From the NCBI GenBank assembly GCA_963611355.1, contig CAVDRM010000003.1, positions 73,115 to 137,114 of the forward strand: a stretch of 64,000 nucleotides of DNA. The letters are read 5' to 3'. Under the pieces are notes generated by a model. The model made no database searches. It saw nothing but the letters and a program-made list of their open reading frames with translations, and was not told the origin of the DNA. This DNA comes from CAVDRM01 sp963611355. GTDB taxonomy: Bacteria; Bacillota; Clostridia; Christensenellales; Aristaeellaceae. Within the stretch, counting starts at the first letter, position 1, and the number at the start of each line of letters is the position of its first letter. The translations under genes were made by a program, and so were the position numbers. Positions 17,624 to 28,005 of this stretch are shown piece by piece.

Positions 17624-19888
17624 TCACTCGTCGATTTTCACAATCGGCGCAATCGCCAAAGAAAATTCCTTGCTGCCGTAGGCCGTAAAGAAAATGGTGA
17701 TTCTCGCATCGCCGCCGCTGCCTGTCAGCTTTTCCACCGTGCCCTCGCCGAATTTCCTGTGCAGGACATGGTCGCCCGGCTTAAACAGCGTCTGCACGGC
17801 GCTTTTTGCAAACTGTCCGGCGGGCGATGCGGCGAAGCCCTTGCTGACGCCGGGAATACCCAAGGGATTCTGCCCCATGCCAGGCGTTCCGAAGGACAGG
17901 GAACGGGCGGGGCGCTTCTGCGTTTCCCGATTCAGCCGCTCGCGCTGCGGCGCAAAGGACCGGCGCTCTGCCTGTGCCCATTCATCGTCAATCAGACGGG
18001 AGGGAATCTCCTTCAGGAAGCAGGACGGCGAGTTGCGGGTGATTTGATTGAAAATCGTCCGCTGCCGCGCATAGGACATGAACAGGTGCCTGCGGGCGCG
18101 GGTGATGCCCACATAGCAAAGCCTCCGCTCCTCTTCAAAGCGGCTTTCCTCATTGACGGCGCGGGCGCTGGGGAAGACGTTTTCCTCCATGCCAGCCATG
18201 AAGACGGCGTCATATTCAAGCCCCTTGGCGGAATGCAGGGTCATCAGGGTCACATACTGCGGCGCGTCCTCTTGATTGTCCAGGTCCGTCACCAAGGCAA
18301 CGTTTTCCAAATAGGCCTCCAAGGTCTTTTCAGCGGACTTTTGCTCAAACTCCTTCGCCGCGCCGATAAATTCCATCAGGTTTTCAATGCGCGTCCTGTT
18401 TTCCTCGCTGTCCTCGTTTTCAAGCTGCTTGAGCAGGCCGACCTCATTCAGGACATGCTGCACATATTCGCTGAGCGGCATGGTGCCTTTTTTCGCCATC
18501 AGGCGATAGATAAGCACGGCAAAATCGCTCACGCAGCGGCGCGGACGGGAGGTAAGCGCCGCCGGCGGGTCAGCCAGCAGGGAGAACATCGGCACATCCT
18601 GCCGTGCCGCCTCCTGCTCCAACAGATGCACGGTGGAATCGCCGATGGAGCGCTTGGGGACATTGATGATGCGCTTGAGCGAAACCGTATCCGACGGGTT
18701 GACTAAAATGCGCAGGTACGCCAGCGCATCCTTGATTTCGCGTCGGTCATAGAAGCGCGTGCCGCCGAACACGCGGTACGGAATGCCCGCCCGCATGAAC
18801 ATTTCTTCAATGACGCGGCTCTGCGCGTGCATTCTGTACAGCACGGCCATCTGTGCATAAGGCAGCCCGTCCGTGTGCAGGCGCCTGATGCGCTCGCAGA
18901 TCCACGCCGCCTCCTCACGCTCATCGCCCGCGCTGTACAGGCGGATTTTGTCGCCCTCGCCGTCCTCCGTCCACAAGATTTTTTCCTTGCGGCCCGTGTT
19001 GTGGGCAATCACTTGGTTGGCCGCGTCCAGAATATTGGCGGTGGAGCGGTAATTCTGCTCCAGCTTAATGACGCAGGCATCCGGAAAGTCCTTTTCAAAT
19101 TCCAGAATGTTGCGGATGTCCGCGCCGCGCCAGCCGTAAATGGACTGGTCGTCGTCGCCCACTACGCAGAGGTTGCGGCTTTCCTCCGTCAACAGGCGCA
19201 CAAACTGATACTGCGCCATATTCGTATCCTGATACTCGTCCACATGGACATACAAAAACTTGCCGCGGTAATAGTCCAGCACCGGCGGATGATCCAAAAA
19301 AAGCTGAAGCGTCTTGAGCAGCAAATCGTCAAAATCGAGCGCATTCGCGCTCTTTAAGCGCTGCTCGTACATCGCATAAATATCATGCACCTGCTGGGCG
19401 CGGAAATTCCGCTCGGAGGAAGCAAACCACTCATCGGGATTCAGCATATGATTTTTGGCATCCGAAATGCGGCTGCGCACCTCCCGCGGGGTCATGGACT
19501 TATCGTCAATGTTCAGCGTCCGCAGGACATCCCGAATGACGCGGGTCTGGTCGTCATCGTCATAGATGGTAAACGACCGCTGATAGCCGATTTTTTCAAT
19601 ATCGCGCCGCAGCATCCGAACGCACACGGAATGGAACGTCCCCAGCCACATATCCCCGGCGGCCGCGCCCACCAGCTTTTCCACGCGCTCGCGCATTTCC
19701 CGCGCCGCCTTATTGGTGAAGGTCAGCGCCAAAATCTGATAGGGCGGCACGCCCCTGCTTAAAATATTGGCGATTCGGTAGGTCAGCGTGCGGGTCTTTC
19801 CGCTGCCCGCGCCCGCCAGAATCAATACGGGACCGGAGATGGTTTCAGCGGCCTTCCGCTGCATGGGGTTCAATGCTTGCAAATTCAT
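17624..19888 (-). CDS. pcrA: UvrD/PcrA-type DNA helicase
   Basis: A 754-residue SF1A 3'-5' helicase used in repair and rolling-circle replication. The Q motif (LNPMQRKAA) and Walker A (AGAGSGKTRTLTYRI) lie at the N-terminus; motif II is VDEYQDTN, motif III VGDDDQSIYGWRGA, motif IV LEQNYRS, motif V TLHSAKGLEYDAVF and motif VI YVGITRARRHLFMSYA. The C-terminus carries the PcrA-type tail: a linker, then GDHVLHRKFGEGTVEKL, the Tudor-like RNA-polymerase-interacting domain. It lies between yerC and ligA. A 204-base gap with no recognised feature separates it from ligA. Confidence 0.95.
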   Translation of the reverse strand: MNLQALNPMQRKAAETISGPVLILAGAGSGKTRTLTYRIANILSRGVPPYQILALTFTNKAAREMRERVEKLVGAAAGDMWLGTFHSVCVRMLRRDIEKIGYQRSFTIYDDDDQTRVIRDVLRTLNIDDKSMTPREVRSRISDAKNHMLNPDEWFASSERNFRAQQVHDIYAMYEQRLKSANALDFDDLLLKTLQLFLDHPPVLDYYRGKFLYVHVDEYQDTNMAQYQFVRLLTEESRNLCVVGDDDQSIYGWRGADIRNILEFEKDFPDACVIKLEQNYRSTANILDAANQVIAHNTGRKEKILWTEDGEGDKIRLYSAGDEREEAAWICERIRRLHTDGLPYAQMAVLYRMHAQSRVIEEMFMRAGIPYRVFGGTRFYDRREIKDALAYLRILVNPSDTVSLKRIINVPKRSIGDSTVHLLEQEAARQDVPMFSLLADPPAALTSRPRRCVSDFAVLIYRLMAKKGTMPLSEYVQHVLNEVGLLKQLENEDSEENRTRIENLMEFIGAAKEFEQKSAEKTLEAYLENVALVTDLDNQEDAPQYVTLMTLHSAKGLEYDAVFMAGMEENVFPSARAVNEESRFEEERRLCYVGITRARRHLFMSYARQRTIFNQITRNSPSCFLKEIPSRLIDDEWAQAERRSFAPQRERLNRETQKRPARSLSFGTPGMGQNPLGIPGVSKGFAASPAGQFAKSAVQTLFKPGDHVLHRKFGEGTVEKLTGSGGDARITIFFTAYGSKEFSLAIAPIVKIDE

Positions 19889-20026
19889 TCTGTTTCCTCT
19901 TTAAGCTGCAGGGCTGTATCCTGCAAATTTGTATAACCTGCCGCGAATTGACGGACGAAGTGAAGACAGCGCCGTGCATTGGCAGCGGAAATTTTGAAAA
20001 AGGCCGATGCATGAAAATCGGAAAAC

Positions 20027-20040
20027 GCCGAAATTTCGGC
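20027..20040. repeat. short perfect palindrome downstream of yerC
   Basis: GCCGAAATTTCGGC is a perfect 14-base palindrome followed on the minus strand by GTTTTCC. It may be a weak terminator for yerC or a protein-binding site in the leader of pcrA. The remaining bases between pcrA and yerC show nothing else I can name. Confidence 0.4.
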
Positions 20041-20099
20041 ATCAAAAATAAAGCAAAGCGGCCCGAAGGCAGACTGAGCCATGCGCCGGCATGTCAAGG

Positions 20100-20393
20100 T
20101 CATTTTTCCGGCTGCTTTTCCTGCTTGGACAGCGCCGCTTGATATCCGCCCGCGCCCCACACCAGAGAACGATTGACGCGGCTGATGGTGGCCTTGCTCG
20201 CGCCCGTCTGCTCGCAGATTTGGTCATAGGTCAGCCCCTTTTTCAGCAGCCCCGCCACCTCATAGCGCTGCGCCATGCTGCGGATTTCCTGAATGGTGCA
20301 TAAATCCGTCAGAAAGCCTTTCAGTTCTTCCTCCGTCCGCAAGGACAGAATGGCATCGACCAACCGTTCGCCCTGCTCATCAAACAATTCCAT
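20100..20393 (-). CDS. yerC: YerC/YecD-family TrpR-like protein
   Basis: A 97-residue TrpR-superfamily DNA-binding protein of the YerC/YecD family. The signature is DLCTIQEIRSMAQRYEVAGL followed by the helix-turn-helix YDQICEQTGASKATISRVNR. In Bacillus yerC lies just upstream of pcrB-pcrA-ligA, and here it is upstream of pcrA-ligA as well; pcrB is absent. The ATG at 20393 is preferred over a GTG at 20435 because family members start close to this point, though the ribosome site is weak. A consensus TATAAT on the minus strand at 20461-20456 is the probable -10 element; its -35 is poor. Confidence 0.85.
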   Translation of the reverse strand: MELFDEQGERLVDAILSLRTEEELKGFLTDLCTIQEIRSMAQRYEVAGLLKKGLTYDQICEQTGASKATISRVNRSLVWGAGGYQAALSKQEKQPEK

Positions 20394-20566
20394 GACCACA
20401 CCCGTCTTTCCGTCCTGAGTGCGCGGCCGGCGCACGCGCTGTTTTTCTCAGAATGATTATAGCACAAAACGCCTCAAAAATAAAGTGCGGCGTTTCATCA
20501 TTCCGCTCTCAAAGCATGGATGAAGGCATCGCCTTTGCCTGCGGGCGCTGTACCGTCCCCGCAAAA

Positions 20567-20607
20567 AAATCGGCACATCGCCCGTGCTTTGGACAATGTG
20601 CCGATTT
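20567..20607 (-). terminator. terminator of the P-type ATPase operon
   Basis: AAATCGGCACAT (20567-20578) pairs perfectly with ATGTGCCGATTT (20596-20607). Read on the minus strand the stem runs into TTTTTTT, placed just after the last gene of the operon (stop at 20619). Confidence 0.85.
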
Positions 20608-20618
20608 GAGCGATTGGA

Positions 20619-20891
20619 TTAGGCTTCAGCGGGGGTCGCTTCGCTTTCCACCGTCACGCTCTGGTCCTGCATTTCCTTTTCGGCAATCAGGTCTTCGATG
20701 GTTTCCTTGGTGCGCATGAGGTCCTCGACCGACATGGTTTCAAAGCCGGCGGCGGGAGACTTAACCTTGACGCCGTGACGGCGCAGGAAGTCGTCCACCT
20801 TTTCCTCGTTGTGCTTATAGGCGCAGAAGCCGAGAGCGCTCACGCCCACACCAATCAGAATACCCTTGACCAGCGGATTGTTGATGACCAT
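20619..20891 (-). CDS. small one-TM protein of the P1B-ATPase operon
   Basis: A 90-residue protein with one N-terminal membrane helix (GILIGVGVSALGFCAY, about residues 10-26) followed by a charged helical cytoplasmic part (EEKVDDFLRRHGV, later EDLMRTKETIEDLIAEKEMQ) and an acidic tail. ATG at 20891 has AAGGAGG eight bases upstream. It is the last gene of the HMA/P-type ATPase operon. Its design recalls the mycobacterial PacL proteins (DUF1490), small one-TM partners of P1B ATPases, but it lacks their Asp/His metal-binding tail and I see no sequence match. Family unassigned. Confidence 0.75.
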   Translation of the reverse strand: MVINNPLVKGILIGVGVSALGFCAYKHNEEKVDDFLRRHGVKVKSPAAGFETMSVEDLMRTKETIEDLIAEKEMQDQSVTVESEATPAEA

Positions 20892-20930
20892 TTTGAAATC
20901 CTCCTTAGTTTTCATACCCTTTTCGGGCTT

Positions 20931-21631
20931 TTATGCCTTGTGCGCCATCATTTCCATGCCCCGCCTGAATATGCTGCCCGCAAACGATAGCTCGCTTTCG
21001 CTGCCCGCCAGCGGCGTCAGCGTGAGCCTGTCCTTGGCACGGCGGATAAGGTACGGCTGCTCCCGCGGGGCGCGGGGAATCAGATGACGACCGAAGGTAA
21101 TGATCCACGCCAGCAGGCTGGCGCGGACAGCGCCCGGCTTGCCGACGGAATTGATGAGATAAACGACCGACATGACCTCAGGGTCAAAGCTGCCGCGCAC
21201 ATGAAGCTCCTGATAGCCATGCTCCACCACGGCTGCGAGCGTCGCGCCTGTGGACAGCCAGCGGCTGAAGGTGGTCAGGGGGGAGCCGGTGACGGTCAGC
21301 GCACCGTCCAAACCGATGCACAGCAGCGCCAAATACCCGCTCGGCGCCATTGAAAAGCCCTTTTCCTCGGAATGACGGATGTGCAGAAGGCCAGCGTCTG
21401 TCCGTGCGGCATAGGCCGCGCCGATGCGCACCAAAAGCTGTTCCTCGGAAATCACGTTCGGGTCGTATTCGCACAGCAGGGTGCGGATGCGCGGGTTATA
21501 TCGGCAATTCAGTACACCGGAAATGCGCAGAAACGGCGCAACAGACGAGACCGGTGCTTCAAGCTGCAAGCGGATGCGTCCGCGGATGGCGGACAGCACC
21601 TCCAAATGGGTCGCTCCCTGTTCGCTGTGCA

Positions 21632-21632
<1 letters not shown>
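20931..21632 (-). CDS. HMA-like domain membrane protein
   Basis: A 233-residue protein. Residues 1-85 resemble a heavy-metal-associated ferredoxin-like fold without CxxC (LSAIRGRIRLQLEAPV, then GVLNCRYNPRIRTLLCEYD), the pattern also seen in the two other small operon proteins and at the ATPase N-terminus. Residues about 105-190 hold hydrophobic segments (YLALLCIGLDGALTVTG, ASLLAWIITFGRHLI). The start overlaps the ATPase stop codon by one base, so expression is coupled. It probably assists or regulates the ATPase; no enzymatic motif is visible. Confidence 0.72.
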
Positions 21633-23812
<2,180 letters not shown>

Positions 23813-23814
23813 TG

Positions 23815-24216
23815 TTATCCTTCTTTTTGTCCGGTTTGTCCCTGCGGGAGACGCAGGACGAGCCGATTGCGGACAAGCTCCCGCAGCTCCTTTTCATCGG
23901 CATTCTGCCAAGCAATCTCCTGCGAAATACGGATGCCCTCGTCTGCCACGATGTCCACCCAGCGCAAAATGGCGCGGCTGTCCGTCATGTCGGGGTCATA
24001 CAAAATCAGCACCGTGCCGATGCGCGGGTTGATGTCCGCGCTCGTCACGCCGGGCAAAAGCTCCAGCACGTCCCGAATGTAGTGCAGATAAGGCAGCGCT
24101 TCCTTGGGCAGCAGCCGATATGTGCCGAAGCTGATGCGCAGCCGCCCCGGCAGATCACATTCCACACGCGGGCGCAGACACAGGCGCAGCAATTTTTCTT
24201 CCAAAAACTTATTCAT
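23815..24216 (-). CDS. HMA-like single-domain protein
   Basis: A 133-residue protein with an HMA-like ferredoxin fold lacking CxxC: VECDLPGRLRISFGTY (about residues 18-33), LELLPGVTSADINPRIGTVLILYD (beta-alpha-beta) and a C-terminal charged helix. No membrane segment is obvious, so it is probably soluble. It overlaps the upstream HMA-like gene by eight bases and stops three bases before the ATPase start. A role as metallochaperone-like partner is inferred from synteny, but the absence of the Cys pair argues against classical copper chaperoning. Confidence 0.72.
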   Translation of the reverse strand: MNKFLEEKLLRLCLRPRVECDLPGRLRISFGTYRLLPKEALPYLHYIRDVLELLPGVTSADINPRIGTVLILYDPDMTDSRAILRWVDIVADEGIRISQEIAWQNADEKELRELVRNRLVLRLPQGQTGQKEG

Positions 24217-24775
24217 GATTCTGCGCTCCGAACAGTCTGGATGCCCACCAAAGCAGGGTCATCGCGCCCGGCATGGCCCAGCCGCTCTTCATTTTGCTGC
24301 GCAGCGCCGCCAAGGTCAGCGCGGCCGCCGCCAAGGTCGATGCATCCAGCACGCCGTTTGTCGCGTCCAGAATACCGGCATTGACAGCGCCGAACAGCGT
24401 TTGCACCCCTTCAAATGCCTTGCTGGCGGGCTGCCGCCTGACGCTTTCATCCAGCCCCATCAGCTTGATGACCGCGCCGAGCACGACAGCTCCCTGCACT
24501 GCTTTTTCGTCATAGCAGATCAGCACTGAGCCCGTGCGCGGCTCAACGGCAACCGAGCGGATTACGCCCGTGCCTTCAAGCCGGCTCTTCATCTGCTCAG
24601 CCTGCTCCAGGTTTGCGGAAACGGCGGGGACATTCAGGCGCAGCCGCCCCGGAAGGCTGGAGCGCACCTCGGCCACGCCGCGAAAGGAGGGGAGCTTCAT
24701 CACATTGTGCTCCTGCTTTTTCGGCAGCGTCAGCACAGCGCCTGCGGCCAGCGCCGCCCACCAGATGCCGTTCAT
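24209..24775 (-). CDS. HMA-like domain protein with N-terminal hydrophobic helix
   Basis: First gene of the P1B-ATPase operon. The start at 24775 (MNGIWWAALAAGAVLTLP) is preceded by GAGGAGGG; the N-terminal hydrophobic stretch is a signal anchor. Residues about 30-110 again show the no-CxxC HMA-like pattern (VRSSLPGRLRLNVPAV, then GVIRSVAVEPRTGSVLICYD). The C-terminal third is hydrophobic and Ala-rich (DASTLAAAALTLAAL, WAMPGAMTLLWWASRLF). At 188 residues it is the largest auxiliary besides the 233-residue one. Function unknown; metal sensing or ATPase assembly is inferred. Confidence 0.72.
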   Translation of the reverse strand: MNGIWWAALAAGAVLTLPKKQEHNVMKLPSFRGVAEVRSSLPGRLRLNVPAVSANLEQAEQMKSRLEGTGVIRSVAVEPRTGSVLICYDEKAVQGAVVLGAVIKLMGLDESVRRQPASKAFEGVQTLFGAVNAGILDATNGVLDASTLAAAALTLAALRSKMKSGWAMPGAMTLLWWASRLFGAQNHE

Positions 24776-24880
24776 TTTGTCATTCCCTCCTCGTGATGTT
24801 AACAGCTCGGCATGGCATTGCAAAAGTTAGCACAGCAAAACTTTACAATATCCGTATGGGTAAAAAATAAGGCAAAGAGT

Positions 24881-24903
24881 TTCTTTACCGTTCTTCTTTA
24901 CCG
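24881..24903 (-). promoter_or_regulatory. tandem direct repeat downstream of -10, candidate operator
   Basis: Two identical 10-mers, TTCTTTACCG at 24881-24890 and at 24894-24903, are spaced 13 bases start to start and lie immediately downstream of the -10 box of the ATPase operon promoter. A dimeric repressor bound here would block initiation or clearance. Confidence 0.55.
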
Positions 24904-24909
24904 CTTCAA

Positions 24910-24938
24910 ATTATACCATTTTGCCTGATGCTTGTCAA
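24910..24938 (-). promoter_or_regulatory. perfect-consensus sigma-A promoter of the P1B-ATPase operon
   Basis: On the minus strand TTGACA (24938-24933), a 17-base spacer, and TATAAT (24915-24910). Both hexamers are exact consensus. Such strong promoters are usually held down by a repressor, consistent with the adjacent direct repeat. Confidence 0.9.
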
Positions 24939-24981
24939 GAAAGACGCGGCCTTGAAACGCCGCTTTCAAGGCATTTGGCCG

Positions 24982-25010
24982 TTGACTTTCCCCGCATTTC
25001 CCGATATACT
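24982..25010 (+). promoter_or_regulatory. sigma-A promoter of the YitT gene
   Basis: TTGACT at 24982-24987, 17 bases, TATACT at 25005-25010. The predicted transcript start near 25017 rules out translation starts further upstream for the yitT-like gene. Confidence 0.8.
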
Positions 25011-25059
25011 GAATATGATGCGGGCATTGCCCGACTTTTTGAGGAAAGGTTTTGTTAAT

Positions 25060-25725
25060 TTGTTTTCCCGTGCTGCGCGTTCCGTTGGCAATCGACTGGT
25101 CTCATCATTCAAATCTCTCAAAACAAAAAATTGTTGGATGCAGGTGCTGGGGAGCGCCGTCTTGGCGTTCGGTTTAAGCAACATCCATGCCTTTTCCGGC
25201 GTGACGGAGGGCGGCGTGCTGGGACTGACGCTGCTGCTCCGCCATTTAATCGGGCTGTCGCCCGCCGTCAGCAATTTTATCCTGACGGCGCTGTGCTATC
25301 TGCTGGGCTGGCGGACGCTGGGACGGGATTTCATCGCCTATTCCGCCATTTCCTGCATCGGTTATTCTGTTTTTTACGCCCTGTTTGAACAATTCGCGCC
25401 GATTTTTCCCGCGCTGTGCGCATCCCCCCTTTGGGCGGCGCTGACAGGAGCGCTGTTTGTGGGCGTCGGGGTCGGGCTGTGTGTGCGCTACGGAGGTGCG
25501 CCCGGCGGCGATGATGCGCTGGCGATGAGTCTGTCCAGCATCACAAAATTAGACATTCAGTGGATTTATTTGGGCAGCGACCTCATCGTGCTGGCGCTGT
25601 CCACCATCTATATTCCGCTCAAAACGCTCATTTTTTCGCTCATGACGGTCATTCTGTCGGGTCAAATCATCGGTCTTGTGCAAAGGATGGATGCAAAGGC
25701 CATTCTGACGCGGTTTCACCTGTGA
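25060..25725 (+). CDS. YitT-family membrane protein
   Basis: A multi-pass membrane protein of the YitT/DUF161 family, function undefined. Typical features are GLSNIHAFSGVTEGGVLGLTLLL (a broken version of the family N-terminal helix and its glycine-rich turn), a first bundle of helices up to about residue 155, then RYGGAPGGDDALAMSLS, the family GG-x-D motif. I place the start at the TTG at 25060, ten bases after AGGAAAGG, because the promoter at 24982-25010 lies inside the longer reading from 24928. Length is then 221 residues. Unlike most YitT proteins it ends soon after the last helix, so the C-terminal DUF2179 domain is missing. Confidence 0.8.
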   Translation: MFSRAARSVGNRLVSSFKSLKTKNCWMQVLGSAVLAFGLSNIHAFSGVTEGGVLGLTLLLRHLIGLSPAVSNFILTALCYLLGWRTLGRDFIAYSAISCIGYSVFYALFEQFAPIFPALCASPLWAALTGALFVGVGVGLCVRYGGAPGGDDALAMSLSSITKLDIQWIYLGSDLIVLALSTIYIPLKTLIFSLMTVILSGQIIGLVQRMDAKAILTRFHL

Positions 25726-25838
25726 CATTTGAGGCGGAAAAACGCGGTTTTGGAGCGCAGTTTCTTTTCAGCATCCCTGCTGCATGATAAAATACAATCA
25801 GCAAATGGGTCTTATCGTTTGAAAGGAGGAAAGGACGC

Positions 25839-26348
25839 TTGGAAACTGTTTTCAGCTTTATTGCAGCCAATCTGCCGGCGGTTTTATGTCTGCTGGTCGG
25901 CGTGGCGCTGGTGACGGTCGAGGTTTTCCTGCCAGGCTTTGGGCTGCCCGGCATTTCCGGCCTGATGCTGCTGACGGCGGCTGTCGTGCTGACATGGCTG
26001 TCCTTCGGCGCATTGGCAGGGCTTTTGATGCTGCTTGTCATGCTGGTGCTGTGCGGCATTGCCCTATCTGTCTCCATCCGCTCGGCCATGCACGGCCGCT
26101 TGTCCCGCTCACCTCTCATTCTCAGCGATGACGAGGAGAATGACAAAAAGCCGGACGAAACCTTAATCGGGCGTGAGGGTGTCACCGCCACCCTCCTTCG
26201 CCCCGCCGGAATCGCCGTGTTTGACGGCGTGCGCCTGAGCGTTGTCACCCGCGGGGACTTCATCGAAAAGGATGTTCCCGTGCGCATCGTGAAAGAAGAC
26301 GGCACGCAAATTGTCGTCGAAACCATCCAATCAAATGAGGAGGTATAA
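25839..26348 (+). CDS. NfeD-family membrane protein
   Basis: A 169-residue NfeD-like protein, partner of flotillins. Three hydrophobic segments (about residues 5-75; LPAVLCLLVGVALVTVEVFLPGFGLPGISG is the family opening) precede a C-terminal OB-fold domain (LIGREGVTATLLRPAGIAVFDGVRLSVVT). The start is a TTG at 25839 preceded by AAAGGAGG. The gene ends four bases before floA. In Bacillus the NfeD-flotillin pair acts in functional membrane microdomains and the sigma-W envelope stress response. Confidence 0.92.
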   Translation: METVFSFIAANLPAVLCLLVGVALVTVEVFLPGFGLPGISGLMLLTAAVVLTWLSFGALAGLLMLLVMLVLCGIALSVSIRSAMHGRLSRSPLILSDDEENDKKPDETLIGREGVTATLLRPAGIAVFDGVRLSVVTRGDFIEKDVPVRIVKEDGTQIVVETIQSNEEV

Positions 26349-26351
26349 AGC

Positions 26352-27347
26352 ATGAGCGTTCTTGCTGTCATCCTGCCGGTTTTGGTCATTCTGCTGATTA
26401 TCATTGTAACGATTTACGTTCCCTTCGGGCTGTGGATAAACGCCCGCGCTTCCGGCGCTCCCGTCAGAATGCTGTCGCTCATCGGCATGCGTTTCCGCCG
26501 CATTTCGCCGCAGAAAATCGTCGGCGCGTACATTCAGGCGCGGAAGGCCGGCCTGGATATCACCACGGACATGCTGGAAACGCACTACCTTTCCGGCGGC
26601 AACGTCGAGCGGGTGACCAACGCGCTGATTTCCGCCAAGCAAGCGGGCATCAACCTCCCTTTCAGCACTGCCCGCGCCATTGACTTGGCGGGCCGCGACG
26701 TGCTTCAGGCCGTCAAAATGAGCGTCGTCCCCAAGGTCATCGAGACCCCGCCCATCTCCGCCATCGCCAAGGACGGCATCGAGCTTCGCGCCAAGGCGCG
26801 TGTGACCGTGCGCACCAACATTGACCGTCTGGTGGGCGGCGCCGGCGAGGAGACCATCATCGCCCGTGTCGGCGAGGGCATCGTCACCACCATCGGTTCT
26901 TCAAAGTCGCACGAGGACGTGCTGGAAAACCCCGACCTCATCAGCCAGACCGTGCTGGGCAAGGGCTTAGACGCGGGCACGGCGTATGAAATTTTGTCCA
27001 TTGACATTGCGGATGTGGACGTCGGTCGCAATATCGGCGCTCAGCTTCAGATGGATCAGGCGGAGGCAGACCGCCGCATCGCGCAGGCCAAGGCCGAGGA
27101 GCGCCGTGCGATGGCTGTCGCCCATGAGCAGGAAATGAAGGCCGCCGTGCAGGAGATGCGCGCCAAGGTGGTCGAGGCCGAGGCGCAGGTGCCGCTGGCA
27201 ATGGCCGAGGCGCTCCGAAGCGGCAAGCTCGGCGTGATGGACTATTATCAGCTTAAAAACCTGAGTGCGGACACCGATATGCGCTCCGGCATTGCCAAGG
27301 CCGCCGTGCCGTCTGCCGTGCCGCATGAGCCGAACGGAAAAAAATAA
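26352..27347 (+). CDS. floA: flotillin-like protein FloA
   Basis: A 331-residue FloA (YqfA-type) flotillin that scaffolds membrane microdomains. An N-terminal membrane hairpin (about residues 4-26) is followed by the conserved ISPQKIVGAYIQARKAGLDI, the SPFH domain (FSTARAIDLAGRDVLQAV, DGIELRAKARVTVRTNIDRLVGGAGEETI split over residues 140-170), and an Ala/Glu-rich coiled coil (AEADRRIAQAKAEERRA). GLDAGTAYEILSIDIADVDV is diagnostic. It is cotranscribed with nfeD. A palindromic element begins at the base after its stop codon. Confidence 0.96.
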   Translation: MSVLAVILPVLVILLIIIVTIYVPFGLWINARASGAPVRMLSLIGMRFRRISPQKIVGAYIQARKAGLDITTDMLETHYLSGGNVERVTNALISAKQAGINLPFSTARAIDLAGRDVLQAVKMSVVPKVIETPPISAIAKDGIELRAKARVTVRTNIDRLVGGAGEETIIARVGEGIVTTIGSSKSHEDVLENPDLISQTVLGKGLDAGTAYEILSIDIADVDVGRNIGAQLQMDQAEADRRIAQAKAEERRAMAVAHEQEMKAAVQEMRAKVVEAEAQVPLAMAEALRSGKLGVMDYYQLKNLSADTDMRSGIAKAAVPSAVPHEPNGKK

Positions 27348-27506
27348 GGCAGCACCGCACAAATGAGGGGCACGATAAATCGTGAATTTTGTGTCAGATA
27401 CGATTGCAAAAATCGATGGTTTACTGGATGTAAATCGAGATTTTTGCAAGAAGTAGATGGCGCAAAAGGCACATTTTTGCGAGTCGCCGAATTGTGCGGT
27501 GATGCC
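27348..27506. repeat. MITE-like palindromic element abutting floA stop
   Basis: A 159-base element with terminal inverted repeats: GGCAGCACCGCACAA at the left (27348-27362) and the complement of GGCATCACCGCACAA at the right (27492-27506), one mismatch in 15. The flanks both read ATAA, a possible target duplication, although the left one includes the floA stop. The interior folds further (GCAAAAATCGAT with ATCGAGATTTTTGC). The right-end 21 bases recur exactly at 34762-34782. Confidence 0.7.
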
Positions 27507-27540
27507 ATAACAAAAGACTGTTGAAGGAGGCGATGCGCGC

Positions 27541-28005
27541 ATGGCGGAGGCTTTTGCGGAGTTTCTTTTACAAATCGCCTTGATCATCGGAATCATCAGC
27601 TTCATCAGCAAAGCGAGCAGGAAAAAGGCTGCGAAAAAGCGCCCTCCCGTCCGCCAAACGCCCAAAGCGCAGCCGACCCAAACGGGAAAGGTCGAGGAAC
27701 AATCGGCGGACGGCTGGGAGGATGAGCGCGCCTTTTCGGGGCATCGCGGAAGATTGGGCGAGCTGCACCCGACCGAACGAAGCACCCTGTCCTTTGAGCA
27801 GACGGCGGCGCAGATAGGCAACGAGGGCGAGGATGCCTGCCATGCCTATATGCTGAACGACAGCGCTTTGCCCCTCTGCCCCGATGAGAAAGCGGAAACA
27901 GCATTCGCGCCCGGCGATGTGCAAAGCGAGCTGGTGCGCGGGGTCATCATGGCGGAAATTTTGAAGCGTCCCACAGTGCGCCTGTATGTGCGGAGGTTAG
28001 AATGA
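27541..28005 (+). CDS. hypothetical membrane-anchored protein
   Basis: A 154-residue protein I do not recognise. It has an N-terminal membrane helix (FLLQIALIIGIISFIS, about residues 7-22), a basic Lys/Arg/Pro segment (ASRKKAAKKRPPVRQ), a low-complexity linker, and a C-terminal part ending EILKRPTVRLYVRRL. GAAGGAGG precedes the start. Its last four bases overlap the response regulator start (ATGA), so the two are translationally coupled and may work together. There is no histidine kinase motif in it. Confidence 0.7.
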   Translation: MAEAFAEFLLQIALIIGIISFISKASRKKAAKKRPPVRQTPKAQPTQTGKVEEQSADGWEDERAFSGHRGRLGELHPTERSTLSFEQTAAQIGNEGEDACHAYMLNDSALPLCPDEKAETAFAPGDVQSELVRGVIMAEILKRPTVRLYVRRLE

